DNA of 14,661 nt from Sulfurovum sp. (lineage in GTDB: Bacteria > Campylobacterota > Campylobacteria > Campylobacterales > Sulfurovaceae): assembly GCA_026985755.1 (NCBI GenBank), contig JALSPX010000082.1:1-14661 (forward strand), in the 5' to 3' direction. Below the pieces are notes generated by a model that was given only the letters and a program-made list of their open reading frames with translations, was not told the origin of the DNA and ran no database searches. Of this stretch, positions 7,231 to 14,610 are shown piece by piece. A program made the position numbers and the translations under genes. How positions within the stretch are numbered: the first letter of the stretch is position 1; every line of letters begins with the position of its first letter.

Positions 7231-9226
7231 AATAGTATTGGCAAGTTTGTTGCTCGTAGGCGGTTCAGGGTTACAGGCAGAAGAGAAGATTGATATCAAC
7301 TTTCGAAACCTTTCTGTAAAAGATTTTATAGAGATGGTATCTAAGTATACGCATAAAAATATTTTAGTAGAGAGTGAACTTAAAGGTAAAATTAATTTTG
7401 TTTCTACGACGCCGATTAAAAAAAGTTCGTTGCTACCCTTGGCAAACTCCATTTTGGGCAGTAAGGGATTGGCACTTATTAATCAAGGCGATTACTATAA
7501 GGTAGTCAAAGCGTCTAATGCTGCAGGAGAAGGGCTCAACGTAAGTTCTCATATAGGTGGGGATACCATGGAGACAGTCATGTTTCCTCTTAAAAATTCT
7601 AATGCCGCAGTCATTAGAGCAAAAATAAAGCCTCTTTTACACAAAAGTGCAAAGGTGATTTCATTTAAAGAAAATAACGTACTTGCTATTACAGCCAATC
7701 CGCGTACATTACGAGCAATCTCTAAAGTCATCAAAGCAGTAGAAGAGGGTGGAGAGAAAAAAACAACGATAGTCCATCTACAGAATTCTGCGGTGAAAGA
7801 TCTTTTTGTCAATGCACAAAGTATGAGTAAAAAACTTTTTCCTCAAACCATAGAGAGTGAAAAGGTAGATGTGTTTAAAGATGAATCTACAAACTCTATT
7901 ATTTTGGTGGGTAAACCAGAAAACAATAATCGTATGATACGTTATATTAAACAGCTTGATTTAAAAGGGGAAGATCAAACACAAAAAATGTATGTGATTC
8001 CACTGAAAAACTCTAATGTAGAAGAGATGGAGAAGATACTCTCTAAGTTGGTAGCACAAATGAATTCTGTAGCGATTAAAAGACCTAGAAAAGGGGCAAA
8101 ACCACCAAGTAAAGCAATGGTGGTTTCTGATATTGAAAGAAACTCTTTAATTATATTAGCAACAGGGGAACAGATAAAGAATATACGCTCTACTGTGAAA
8201 AAAATTGATGTACCTCAGGCACAGGTTTATGTCAAAGCACGTATTGTTGAGATTAACACAGATTTAGCAGAACAACTAGGCGTAAAGTATGGTTTTGAAG
8301 GAGGGAAAATTACCTCTAGAGGTCTACTCTCAGCTGCAGCCAACTTGGGTGCATCTTCGCTGAATATCTCTCAAAACCTTTTAGGTTTTTTAAATAATAA
8401 TACTACACAGACAGATAGAAATGGGAATATCATTACAACACAAGAGAGACCATTTAAATTTGACAATGGGATTACACAAGTATTTGCACTGGGTGCCAAA
8501 CTTGATCTCTTGAAGCAAGGTGGTGCAGCACATATTCTCTCTGAGCCATCTGTACTTTGTACCAATAATAAAGAAGCGACCATTCAGGTAGGACAAACAC
8601 AGTCCATTTTGACACAGGCACAGCAGAGCACACAGGGGCAAGGAAATATTATCAATAATTACTCCAGAGAAGATATTGGACTCACACTAAAAGTAAAACC
8701 TAGGCTTTCAAGCAACAATAAAGTCACACTAGAGGTAGAAGCCGAAATAGAAGATATTGTGCCTGGTTCCAGTGCCGCAGCGGATAGACCAACAACCACA
8801 AAACGTAAAGTAACCACCAATGCCATTGTAAACAATGGAGAGACTATCATTTTGGGTGGTCTGATTAAGAATTCTGGTGGTAAAAACTCTACAAAAGTAC
8901 CAGTGCTTGGAGAAATACCAATGATGAAAACGCTCTTTAAATCGGATGCAGATAACGGAAGCAATTTGAATGTAGTAATCTATTTGACACCTTATATTGT
9001 GAGAAAAAGTGGAGATTTAAAACGTTTACGTGCAGCATTGACTGAACTTGAAGATATTCAAACACGTTACAATACATTTGTAAAAAGAGGCTTAGAGCAA
9101 AAGCGTGGTGTACATACGGGTTCAACATCTGATACGTTAAATCCAGATGCGAGCCATAGAATACGTCGCAATCATGTCAATTATACAGATGGAGACAATA
9201 CTATTTACAGTTTGGAGGGGGAATAA
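7217..9226 (+). CDS. gspD: T2SS outer-membrane secretin GspD
   Basis: GspD forms the multimeric outer-membrane channel through which folded substrates leave. The 669-residue protein starts with a Sec signal peptide (MKLIKIVLASLLLVGGSGLQA, cleavage after Ala21). An N0 domain follows at about 22-100, then repeated N domains with strand-helix patterns (VFPLKNSNAAVIR-type, VIPLKNSNVEEMEKIL). The secretin core starts near 334 (AQVYVKARIVEIN). Core landmarks are GGAAHILSEPSVLCTNNKEA near 434 and VPVLGEIPMMKTLF near 561, the classic secretin signature. A polar tail of about 60 residues ends the protein. Length is normal for the family. GGAG precedes the ATG. There is no lipobox, so outer-membrane targeting would need a pilotin or another route. 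It overlaps gspC and lies directly before gspE. Confidence 0.96.
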   Translation: MKLIKIVLASLLLVGGSGLQAEEKIDINFRNLSVKDFIEMVSKYTHKNILVESELKGKINFVSTTPIKKSSLLPLANSILGSKGLALINQGDYYKVVKASNAAGEGLNVSSHIGGDTMETVMFPLKNSNAAVIRAKIKPLLHKSAKVISFKENNVLAITANPRTLRAISKVIKAVEEGGEKKTTIVHLQNSAVKDLFVNAQSMSKKLFPQTIESEKVDVFKDESTNSIILVGKPENNNRMIRYIKQLDLKGEDQTQKMYVIPLKNSNVEEMEKILSKLVAQMNSVAIKRPRKGAKPPSKAMVVSDIERNSLIILATGEQIKNIRSTVKKIDVPQAQVYVKARIVEINTDLAEQLGVKYGFEGGKITSRGLLSAAANLGASSLNISQNLLGFLNNNTTQTDRNGNIITTQERPFKFDNGITQVFALGAKLDLLKQGGAAHILSEPSVLCTNNKEATIQVGQTQSILTQAQQSTQGQGNIINNYSREDIGLTLKVKPRLSSNNKVTLEVEAEIEDIVPGSSAAADRPTTTKRKVTTNAIVNNGETIILGGLIKNSGGKNSTKVPVLGEIPMMKTLFKSDADNGSNLNVVIYLTPYIVRKSGDLKRLRAALTELEDIQTRYNTFVKRGLEQKRGVHTGSTSDTLNPDASHRIRRNHVNYTDGDNTIYSLEGE

Positions 9227-9227
9227 G

Positions 9228-10739
9228 ATGTATTTCCCTCGTCTAGAAGATGTGAATCTCGAGCCTTTATGGGAAGAAGAGATTAATCACAAACTATCCA
9301 TTAAACACTCTTTGCTTTTTTCTGAAATAGACGGAGAGAAGAGATGTATCGTAGAAGATAACACTTTGAGTGATGCACTGAATTATTTTGCGAAGTTAGA
9401 ACTGGATTATCCGATTAATGTCGTAGATGCTGAAAGTTTTGAGAGACTTAAAAATAAGTTTTTAGAGATTCAAACAGGTTCCGATTTTGAAGAGATGGGA
9501 ACCACCGCAGATGAACTTATAGAAGTAGAAGGCGATTTACTTGAATTTATACGAAATTCACAAGATTTACTCTCAAGCGAAGATTCTGCACCAATTATCA
9601 AGCTTGTAAATTCTCTCTTTTTTCAGGCTCTAAAAAAAGGTTCAAGTGATATCCATATAGAGAGTGGTGAGCGTAAAGGTGAAGTACGTTTACGTATTGA
9701 TGGTGCCCTTAAAAAGCATTTGGATTTAGAAAAAAATATTGTTAATTTGGTGATAAACCGTATTAAAGTGATTTCAAACCTAGATATTGCAGAAAAACGT
9801 GTACCACAAGATGGTCGTACTCAGTTGAGTATTTCTGGAAAAAATATAGATGTAAGGGTCTCTATTTTGCCAACATACCATGGAGAGAGGGTCGTTATGC
9901 GTATCCTTTCTCAGAGTGAGCATATCCCTACGTTAGAGTCACTAGGTTTTGCCGAAGATATTACACGTGATCTCTATAAACTATTGAATCATGCCCATGG
10001 AATGATTTTGGTAACAGGACCTACGGGTTCAGGTAAATCTACAACACTGCATGCCTGTATGCAACACATCGCAACACCTGATAAAAATATTATCACTGTA
10101 GAAGATCCTGTAGAGTACAATGCAGATAATATTTCTCAAATTCAAGTCAACACAAAAGTAGGGCTTACTTTTGCTGCAGGGTTACGTTCTATTCTTAGAC
10201 AAGATCCTGATATTATCATGGTGGGGGAGATACGTGACTCGGAAACAGCAGATATCGCATTACGTTCAGCACTTACAGGCCACCTGCTTCTCTCTACATT
10301 GCATACGAATGATGCGACATCTTCATTGAGTCGTTTAATGGATATGGGTATTGAAAATTTCCTTATCTCTTCGACACTTTTGGGTGTTCTTGCGCAGAGG
10401 CTCACAAGAAAACTTTGTGTCCACTGTAAGGAGGAGACCAAATTGGCACCTGCAACATGTGACGAGATTGGCATTCCTAAAGATAAACATGTCTTTAAAG
10501 CAGTGGGTTGTAAAGAGTGTGATTTTACAGGATATAAAGGTAGGCAGGCAATTGGGGAGCTATTTGTCATTGATGACAACGTCAAAGAGATGATGAAGGA
10601 TGGCTTCAATGATTATCAAGTACGAGAAGCTATGAAAAAACTAGGCATGAAAACCATAGCTGACAAACTAAAAGATATGCTACTAGATGGTACAACATCT
10701 TATGAAGAGGCAATACGTGTTGGATTGATGGACGGCTAA
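9228..10739 (+). CDS. gspE: T2SS motor ATPase GspE
   Basis: GspE is the hexameric cytoplasmic ATPase that powers pseudopilus assembly. From 9228 it has 503 residues, the family norm. Visible motifs are Walker A GPTGSGKSTT (264-273), the Asp box VEDPVEY (291-297), Walker B DPDIIMVGEIRD (326-337) and a His box around STLHTND. A four-cysteine zinc motif is formed by CVHC (397-400) and CKEC (428-431), typical of GspE and PilB. The N-terminal part would bind GspL. GGAGGGGG a few bases upstream and the gspD stop one base before the ATG fix the start. The open frame upstream to 9147 overlaps gspD and is not part of the gene. Confidence 0.96.
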   Translation: MYFPRLEDVNLEPLWEEEINHKLSIKHSLLFSEIDGEKRCIVEDNTLSDALNYFAKLELDYPINVVDAESFERLKNKFLEIQTGSDFEEMGTTADELIEVEGDLLEFIRNSQDLLSSEDSAPIIKLVNSLFFQALKKGSSDIHIESGERKGEVRLRIDGALKKHLDLEKNIVNLVINRIKVISNLDIAEKRVPQDGRTQLSISGKNIDVRVSILPTYHGERVVMRILSQSEHIPTLESLGFAEDITRDLYKLLNHAHGMILVTGPTGSGKSTTLHACMQHIATPDKNIITVEDPVEYNADNISQIQVNTKVGLTFAAGLRSILRQDPDIIMVGEIRDSETADIALRSALTGHLLLSTLHTNDATSSLSRLMDMGIENFLISSTLLGVLAQRLTRKLCVHCKEETKLAPATCDEIGIPKDKHVFKAVGCKECDFTGYKGRQAIGELFVIDDNVKEMMKDGFNDYQVREAMKKLGMKTIADKLKDMLLDGTTSYEEAIRVGLMDG

Positions 10740-10741
10740 CT

Positions 10742-11542
10742 ATGCAAAACCGTAAAGCCTTTACACTTATAGAAGTACTTATCTCTGTGGCACTTCTTGG
10801 GCTTATGATTGTACCGCTTTTTTCCGTGGTAGAGATGATGCGTATGTCTAACACCAATCTATTGCGTGCCTTGGAAAAATCAGAAAAAGAGACCAAAGCA
10901 ACCAAAGTACTTTTTTTAGATATAGCCAGTTCTGATGGGAGGCTTACACTCAAAAAAGATGAGTTTACCAGACTTTGTATCGAAGAGACAAAAAACTCTT
11001 TGTATGAGCTCCCTGTTGCTAAAGTATGCTGGGTGGTACTTAAAGATAAAAATACTTTGGCCAGGATAGAGGGCTACAATTATAGACTCCCCTTAAAATA
11101 TGAGGACAAAGTAGAAGTTGATACAGTTATGAAGGGTGTTGAGCTCTTTGATGTGTATCATACCAAAGACAAAGTACTTGTACTTTTAAAAGAAAAAGGC
11201 AAGACAGCTACGAGTTTCGTAGTGCAAGGTGTTACGAATCCTGTAGCGAGAGTATTGGGAGATGGAACACAGGTGTTTAAAGATGGCTCCAAAATTTTAC
11301 CAGATGGCACCATCGTACCTGCACCGAAAAAGAAAGCAAAGAAGAGTACGCAGAATAATAATGGTCAAGGCGTGCAAACACAAGGTGGTACTGGAGGAAA
11401 TGGTGTCACCCAACAAGCAAATGGTACACAGGGAAGAAATGGGCAAAATGGTGGAAATTCCAGGGGACAAGGGGGCAGTGGACAAAACAAACCTCTACCT
11501 CAAGGGCAAGCGAATGGGGAGCCTGATATCCTCATTCCATAA
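10742..11542 (+). CDS. gspJ: Minor pseudopilin, GspJ-like, with a Gly/Gln/Asn-rich tail
   Basis: The first residues, MQNRKA then FTLIEVLISVALLGLMIV, form a type IV prepilin signal with Ala6 at -1 and Glu at +5. A globular domain follows to about residue 165. At about residues 170-190 a short run with repeated DGT/DGS units appears (GDGTQVFKDGSKILPDGT). A Lys patch (APKKKAKK) comes next, then a low-complexity tail of about 65 residues made mainly of Gly, Gln and Asn. The total of 266 residues exceeds usual GspJ because of this tail. The ATG lies two bases after the gspE stop. GspJ is assigned because the other pseudopilins (G, H, I, K) are accounted for; GspI and GspJ could be swapped. The tail would be periplasmic and possibly exposed at the pseudopilus tip. 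Confidence 0.7.
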   Translation: MQNRKAFTLIEVLISVALLGLMIVPLFSVVEMMRMSNTNLLRALEKSEKETKATKVLFLDIASSDGRLTLKKDEFTRLCIEETKNSLYELPVAKVCWVVLKDKNTLARIEGYNYRLPLKYEDKVEVDTVMKGVELFDVYHTKDKVLVLLKEKGKTATSFVVQGVTNPVARVLGDGTQVFKDGSKILPDGTIVPAPKKKAKKSTQNNNGQGVQTQGGTGGNGVTQQANGTQGRNGQNGGNSRGQGGSGQNKPLPQGQANGEPDILIP

Positions 11543-11553
11543 AAGGATGAACA

Positions 11554-13887
11554 ATGCAAGAGATATATGAAAAGTTAGGACTGTTTTATCTAGGAAAAGA
11601 TATAGATAAAGAGCGTATGGAGCCAACCGAAGCTCTCACCCTTCTAAAGAATAAAAATTTTACTACCCACGCAGCGATTATCGGTATGACAGGCTCTGGT
11701 AAAACAGGTCTTGGTGTGGGTATTATTGAAGAGGCGGCGATTGATAATATCCCTTCTATTGTGATTGACCCCAAAGGGGATATGGGCAATCTTTGTCTAG
11801 TTGATTCTACTTTTTCTGCTTCTTCTTTTGAACCATGGGTAGCAGATGAGGCAAGAGCCAAAGAAGAAGATGTCTCAGCCTATGCCAAAAAGATATCTGC
11901 TGTATGGAAAGAGGGTATAGAAGCATGGGGACAAACACCCCAACGTGCTGCCAAGCTTCAAAGTGTGCCTAAAACCATCTATACCCCAGGAAGCTCTGCT
12001 GGTGTTGCCATCAATGTCATGTCGTCACTTGAAGCACCACCAAGAGAAGTGATGGAGGACAGTGACACTTTTAGCTCTTATCTCAAAAGTACCACCGTAT
12101 CGCTCCTTTCACTTGTGGGAATTGTGGCTGATCCATTAGAGTCAAAAGAGTATATTTTACTTGCACAGATTATCACAAAAGCCTGGATACACAATGAAGA
12201 TATGAGCATAGAGGCTCTTATTGGTAAAATCATTAAGCCTAGCTTTAAAAAGATAGGGGTTTTACCTGTGGATGATTTTTATCCCAGTGCAGAACGTTTT
12301 AAGTTGGCTACAAAGTTTAATGCACTCTTGGCAAGCCCCTCCTTTTCGCTTTGGCTTCAAGGAGATAGTCTCGATATCCAAAAACTTCTCTATGATGAAA
12401 ATGGCAAAGCAAAAGTAGCCATCTTCTCTATTTCGCATCTCAACGATGATGAACGCATGTTTTTTGTTACCCTCTTGCTCAATAAATACATCGCATGGAT
12501 GCGTAGACAAAGTGGTACCTCTGCACTCAAAACCCTTCTTTATATGGATGAAATATATGGGTTTTTCCCTCCGACGAAAAACCCACCAAGTAAAGAGCCT
12601 ATGCTTCTATTACTCAAACAAGCCAGAGCCTTTGGTGTAGGTGTGGTGCTCTCTACCCAAAACCCTGTAGACTTGGACTATAAAGGGCTCTCTAACATCG
12701 GAACATGGTTCATTGGTAGGCTACAGACGAGTCAAGACATAGAACGCGTCATAGATGGGCTAGGGGGCAAGGTAGGAAGCACCTATACCAAGAGTGAAAT
12801 TAAAGAGCTATTGGCAAATCTAAAAAAGAGGACATTCTTTCTCAAATCAGCACATTTGGAAGATATCAGGCTCTTCTCTACACGTTGGGTACTCTCCTAT
12901 CTCAAAGGGCCACTCAAGCGTGACGAGATAGCCTCTTTGATGCAGGCACAAAAAGAGGCACAAAATATCGAAGTAGAAACGGTCGATACGATGGTAGCCA
13001 ATAAGAACAGCTTGGAGAGCTTTCAGCATATAGATGAGTCTATCCCTCAATATTTTGAGTTTGATGCCAGTGAAAATAATGAATATAGCCCTACCTTGGG
13101 AGCCATAGCCAAAGTACATTTCTATAATCAGCGTAAAAATATTGATGAAGAGAGGGAGCTTATACTCTCTTTGCCTATAGAAAAAAACAGCAAAACGCTT
13201 GACTGGGATGAAGCAAATATTGAAGAAGAGCATTTTGAAAACTATCCACACATTGCGCCAAGCCAAGCAAAGTTTCAGCCACTGCCTCAAGTGGTACTTA
13301 GTGACAAAGGGCTCAAAAAAGCCATACGAGAACTCAAAGAGTCGCTCTATAGAACAGAGTATCTAGAGTTGTTACGCTGTGTATCCCCTAAGTTAGAGTC
13401 CAAAGTAGGTGAGTCTGAGACTGATTTTAGGGTAAGACTCCAAGACATACTCAATGAGAAAAAAGAGTCCGAAATAGAAAAACTCCAAATGCGTTTTGAG
13501 AAAAAAGAGAAAACGCTACTTGATAGACTCACACGCGCCAAAGCCCGTGTAGAAAAAGAAGCTGCAGACTCTACAAGCTCTATGATAGAGACAGGTATCG
13601 CCGTACTTGGAGCACTCTTTGGGCGCACAAGCCCTACGAAAATAGGAAGAGCCTTTAAAAAAGGCAGCAACATATTAAAAGAGCGTGGTGATATGAGCCG
13701 CGCAGAAGAACGCATGGCAAAGATACAAGAGGATATAGAAGCCCTAGAGTATGAGCTAGAAGATACTATTGATGCACTCAATGATAAATACAGTATTGAT
13801 AACTGTACCATTGAATCTTTTAAAATCAAACCTCGTAAAACAGATATAGATGTGGCGTTGTGTGCGGTGGTTTGGAGGGCAGTGTAG
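11554..13887 (+). CDS. HerA/FtsK-like ATP-binding protein with C-terminal coiled coil
   Basis: This 777-residue P-loop ATPase belongs to the HerA/DUF87-type branch. Walker A is GMTGSGKTG at 44-52, followed by VIDPKGDMGN, a strand seen in this family. Walker B is LLYMDEIYGF around 328-337 with Asp332 and Glu333. After it come LLLLKQARAFGVGVVLSTQNP and NIGTWFIGRLQTSQD, the sensor-like parts of HerA-type translocases. From about residue 630 the protein is charged and helical (two predicted coiled coils around KLQMRFEKKEKTLLDRL and EERMAKIQEDIEALEYEL), with a hydrophobic, Gly-containing segment (MIETGIAVLGALFGR) between them. AAAGGA precedes the ATG. It lies 11 bases after gspJ and is probably cotranscribed. 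A role in DNA processing or a defence-like ATPase is possible, but no nuclease partner is visible and the substrate is unknown. Confidence 0.8.
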   Translation: MQEIYEKLGLFYLGKDIDKERMEPTEALTLLKNKNFTTHAAIIGMTGSGKTGLGVGIIEEAAIDNIPSIVIDPKGDMGNLCLVDSTFSASSFEPWVADEARAKEEDVSAYAKKISAVWKEGIEAWGQTPQRAAKLQSVPKTIYTPGSSAGVAINVMSSLEAPPREVMEDSDTFSSYLKSTTVSLLSLVGIVADPLESKEYILLAQIITKAWIHNEDMSIEALIGKIIKPSFKKIGVLPVDDFYPSAERFKLATKFNALLASPSFSLWLQGDSLDIQKLLYDENGKAKVAIFSISHLNDDERMFFVTLLLNKYIAWMRRQSGTSALKTLLYMDEIYGFFPPTKNPPSKEPMLLLLKQARAFGVGVVLSTQNPVDLDYKGLSNIGTWFIGRLQTSQDIERVIDGLGGKVGSTYTKSEIKELLANLKKRTFFLKSAHLEDIRLFSTRWVLSYLKGPLKRDEIASLMQAQKEAQNIEVETVDTMVANKNSLESFQHIDESIPQYFEFDASENNEYSPTLGAIAKVHFYNQRKNIDEERELILSLPIEKNSKTLDWDEANIEEEHFENYPHIAPSQAKFQPLPQVVLSDKGLKKAIRELKESLYRTEYLELLRCVSPKLESKVGESETDFRVRLQDILNEKKESEIEKLQMRFEKKEKTLLDRLTRAKARVEKEAADSTSSMIETGIAVLGALFGRTSPTKIGRAFKKGSNILKERGDMSRAEERMAKIQEDIEALEYELEDTIDALNDKYSIDNCTIESFKIKPRKTDIDVALCAVVWRAV

Positions 13888-13889
13888 CG

Positions 13890-14123
13890 CTAAGATTTGA
13901 GTAAATCACACAAATCCACTCCTAGAATGTGGGAAATCTTTAGGAGTTGCTCCAAGTTAAAATGTTTTTTCCTGTAATACACTTCTGCACTTGATACCAC
14001 TGAGACAGATTTGTACCCCATCAAAAGAGATAACTCCAATTGCGATAGTTTCTTTATTTTTCTATAGGTAGCTACATTTTTGCCTATATTTTGATATAGC
14101 ATATCTGCGGTCATTTTTTCCAT
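13890..14123 (-). CDS. Small XRE/Cro-type helix-turn-helix regulator
   Basis: The 77-residue protein is almost wholly one helix-turn-helix domain of the XRE type. The pattern NIGKNVATYRKIKKLSQLELSLLMG (about residues 12-36) is the first helix and the start of the HTH; the end FNLEQLLKISHILGVDLCDLL (about 55-75) is the family's characteristic last helices. In between, KSVSVVSSAEVYYRKKH replaces the usual recognition-helix wording but keeps its length. It is convergent with the HerA-like gene, with two bases between the stop codons. An ATG three codons in (14114) has a better-spaced GGA and could be the real start. It would bind DNA as a dimer; a palindrome upstream at 14202-14219 is a candidate operator, also placed for the divergent gene. 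Confidence 0.78.
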   Translation of the reverse strand: MEKMTADMLYQNIGKNVATYRKIKKLSQLELSLLMGYKSVSVVSSAEVYYRKKHFNLEQLLKISHILGVDLCDLLKS

Positions 14124-14191
14124 ATTTTTTACTCTACTATTAGTGATAAATTTAGTCTAAGGTTATCCATAGTAAAATCTTTTTACAATCT

Positions 14192-14197
14192 TTTATA
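14192..14197 (-). promoter_or_regulatory. Possible -10 for the XRE regulator gene
   Basis: TATAAA read on the minus strand would give a leader of about 60 bases to the regulator's ATG. No convincing -35 is seen. The palindrome at 14202-14219 lies directly upstream, over the spacer and -35 region, as expected for autorepression. Weak call in AT-rich DNA. Confidence 0.25.
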
Positions 14198-14201
14198 GTG
14201 C

Positions 14202-14219
14202 AATGTATATTAATACATT
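14202..14219. promoter_or_regulatory. Candidate operator palindrome
   Basis: AATGTAT and ATACATT form a perfect 7-base inverted repeat around a 4-base centre. The site lies between the XRE regulator gene and the divergent exported-protein gene, 21 bases upstream of the latter's -35. A small XRE dimer typically binds a site of this size. Binding by the neighbouring regulator is an inference from position only. Confidence 0.4.
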
Positions 14220-14240
14220 ATATGGGACTGGTATAAGCTA

Positions 14241-14270
14241 TTGACTTCCCCCCCCCATTATTGCTATAAT
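14241..14270 (+). promoter_or_regulatory. Promoter with poly-C tract in the spacer, probably phase-variable
   Basis: TTGACT at 14241-14246 (one mismatch to TTGACA) and TATAAT at 14265-14270 (perfect) are separated by 18 bases. TG at 14262-14263 adds an extended -10. The spacer contains nine consecutive C residues at 14248-14256. Such a tract gains and loses bases by slipped-strand mispairing, and one loss would give the optimal 17-base spacing. The predicted transcription start is near 14277, about 22 bases before the ATG at 14299, with AAGGA at 14288-14292 as ribosome binding site. Confidence 0.75.
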
Positions 14271-14298
14271 ACCCATTCAAATCAAAAAAGGAAAAAGA

Positions 14299-14610
14299 AT
14301 GTATGAAAAGAAACTCTCTATACCGTTAGTGATTGTCTCGATGACAATCATTGCTACAGCCAACACGGTAGAAGATAATGAAGCAGAATTAGTTGAAGGG
14401 CTTTCTCCTGCTGTTGAAGAACAAATGTACCCGATGAGACAAAGAAGCAACATGTTATCCAATGATGAAGAGAATATATCATTGGAGATGGTTAATGGTG
14501 TGATTACACGTAAAATAAAAACAGATACTACCAAGCGTAGTCTAATTGATGATAGCGATATAGAAGAGGTAGAGGGGCTAGCTCCAGCAATGATTGAGAG
14601 TTTAGAGTGA
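14299..14610 (+). CDS. Small exported acidic protein with duplicated VEGL-PA motif
   Basis: I do not recognise this 103-residue protein. It has a Sec-type signal peptide: KK at 4-5, a hydrophobic stretch at 6-18, and ATA at 19-21 for cleavage before Asn22. The mature part of about 82 residues is polar and acidic, has no Cys, and is probably largely disordered. Two copies of a motif sit near its ends: ELVEGLSPAVEEQ at 30-42 and EEVEGLAPAMIES at 89-101. They share E-VEGL-PA--E. The second copy ends two residues before the stop. AAGGA six bases before the ATG and the strong upstream promoter support expression. The stop overlaps the start of the next exported protein, so the two are probably coupled and may act together outside the cytoplasm. 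Confidence 0.72.
   Translation: MYEKKLSIPLVIVSMTIIATANTVEDNEAELVEGLSPAVEEQMYPMRQRSNMLSNDEENISLEMVNGVITRKIKTDTTKRSLIDDSDIEEVEGLAPAMIESLE

Noticed and set aside
9147..9227. N-terminal extension of gspE by 27 residues
   Set aside because: It lies entirely in gspD in another frame. The ATG at 9228 has a strong ribosome binding site and begins a normal GspE sequence.
11262..11570. Open frame of 102 residues inside the gspJ tail and the start of the HerA-like gene
   Set aside because: It is a frame shadow of the repetitive tail, with no domain pattern, and it overlaps two better-supported genes.
12847..13829. Two long minus-strand open frames opposite the HerA-like gene (12847-13290 and 13347-13829)
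   Set aside because: They are antisense to a gene with clear motifs. Their translations are biased in composition, without recognisable domains or well-placed ribosome binding sites.
14172..14186. Short inverted repeat (GTAAAA, TTTTAC) as a terminator or operator
   Set aside because: It is pure A/T apart from one pair, has a three-base loop, and is of a size expected by chance in AT-rich DNA. The nearby 7-4-7 palindrome is a better candidate.
14299..14610. Small exported protein as the exosortase substrate
   Set aside because: Its C-terminus ends in IESLE with no sorting motif, membrane helix or basic end, and its only hydrophobic segment is the N-terminal signal peptide.
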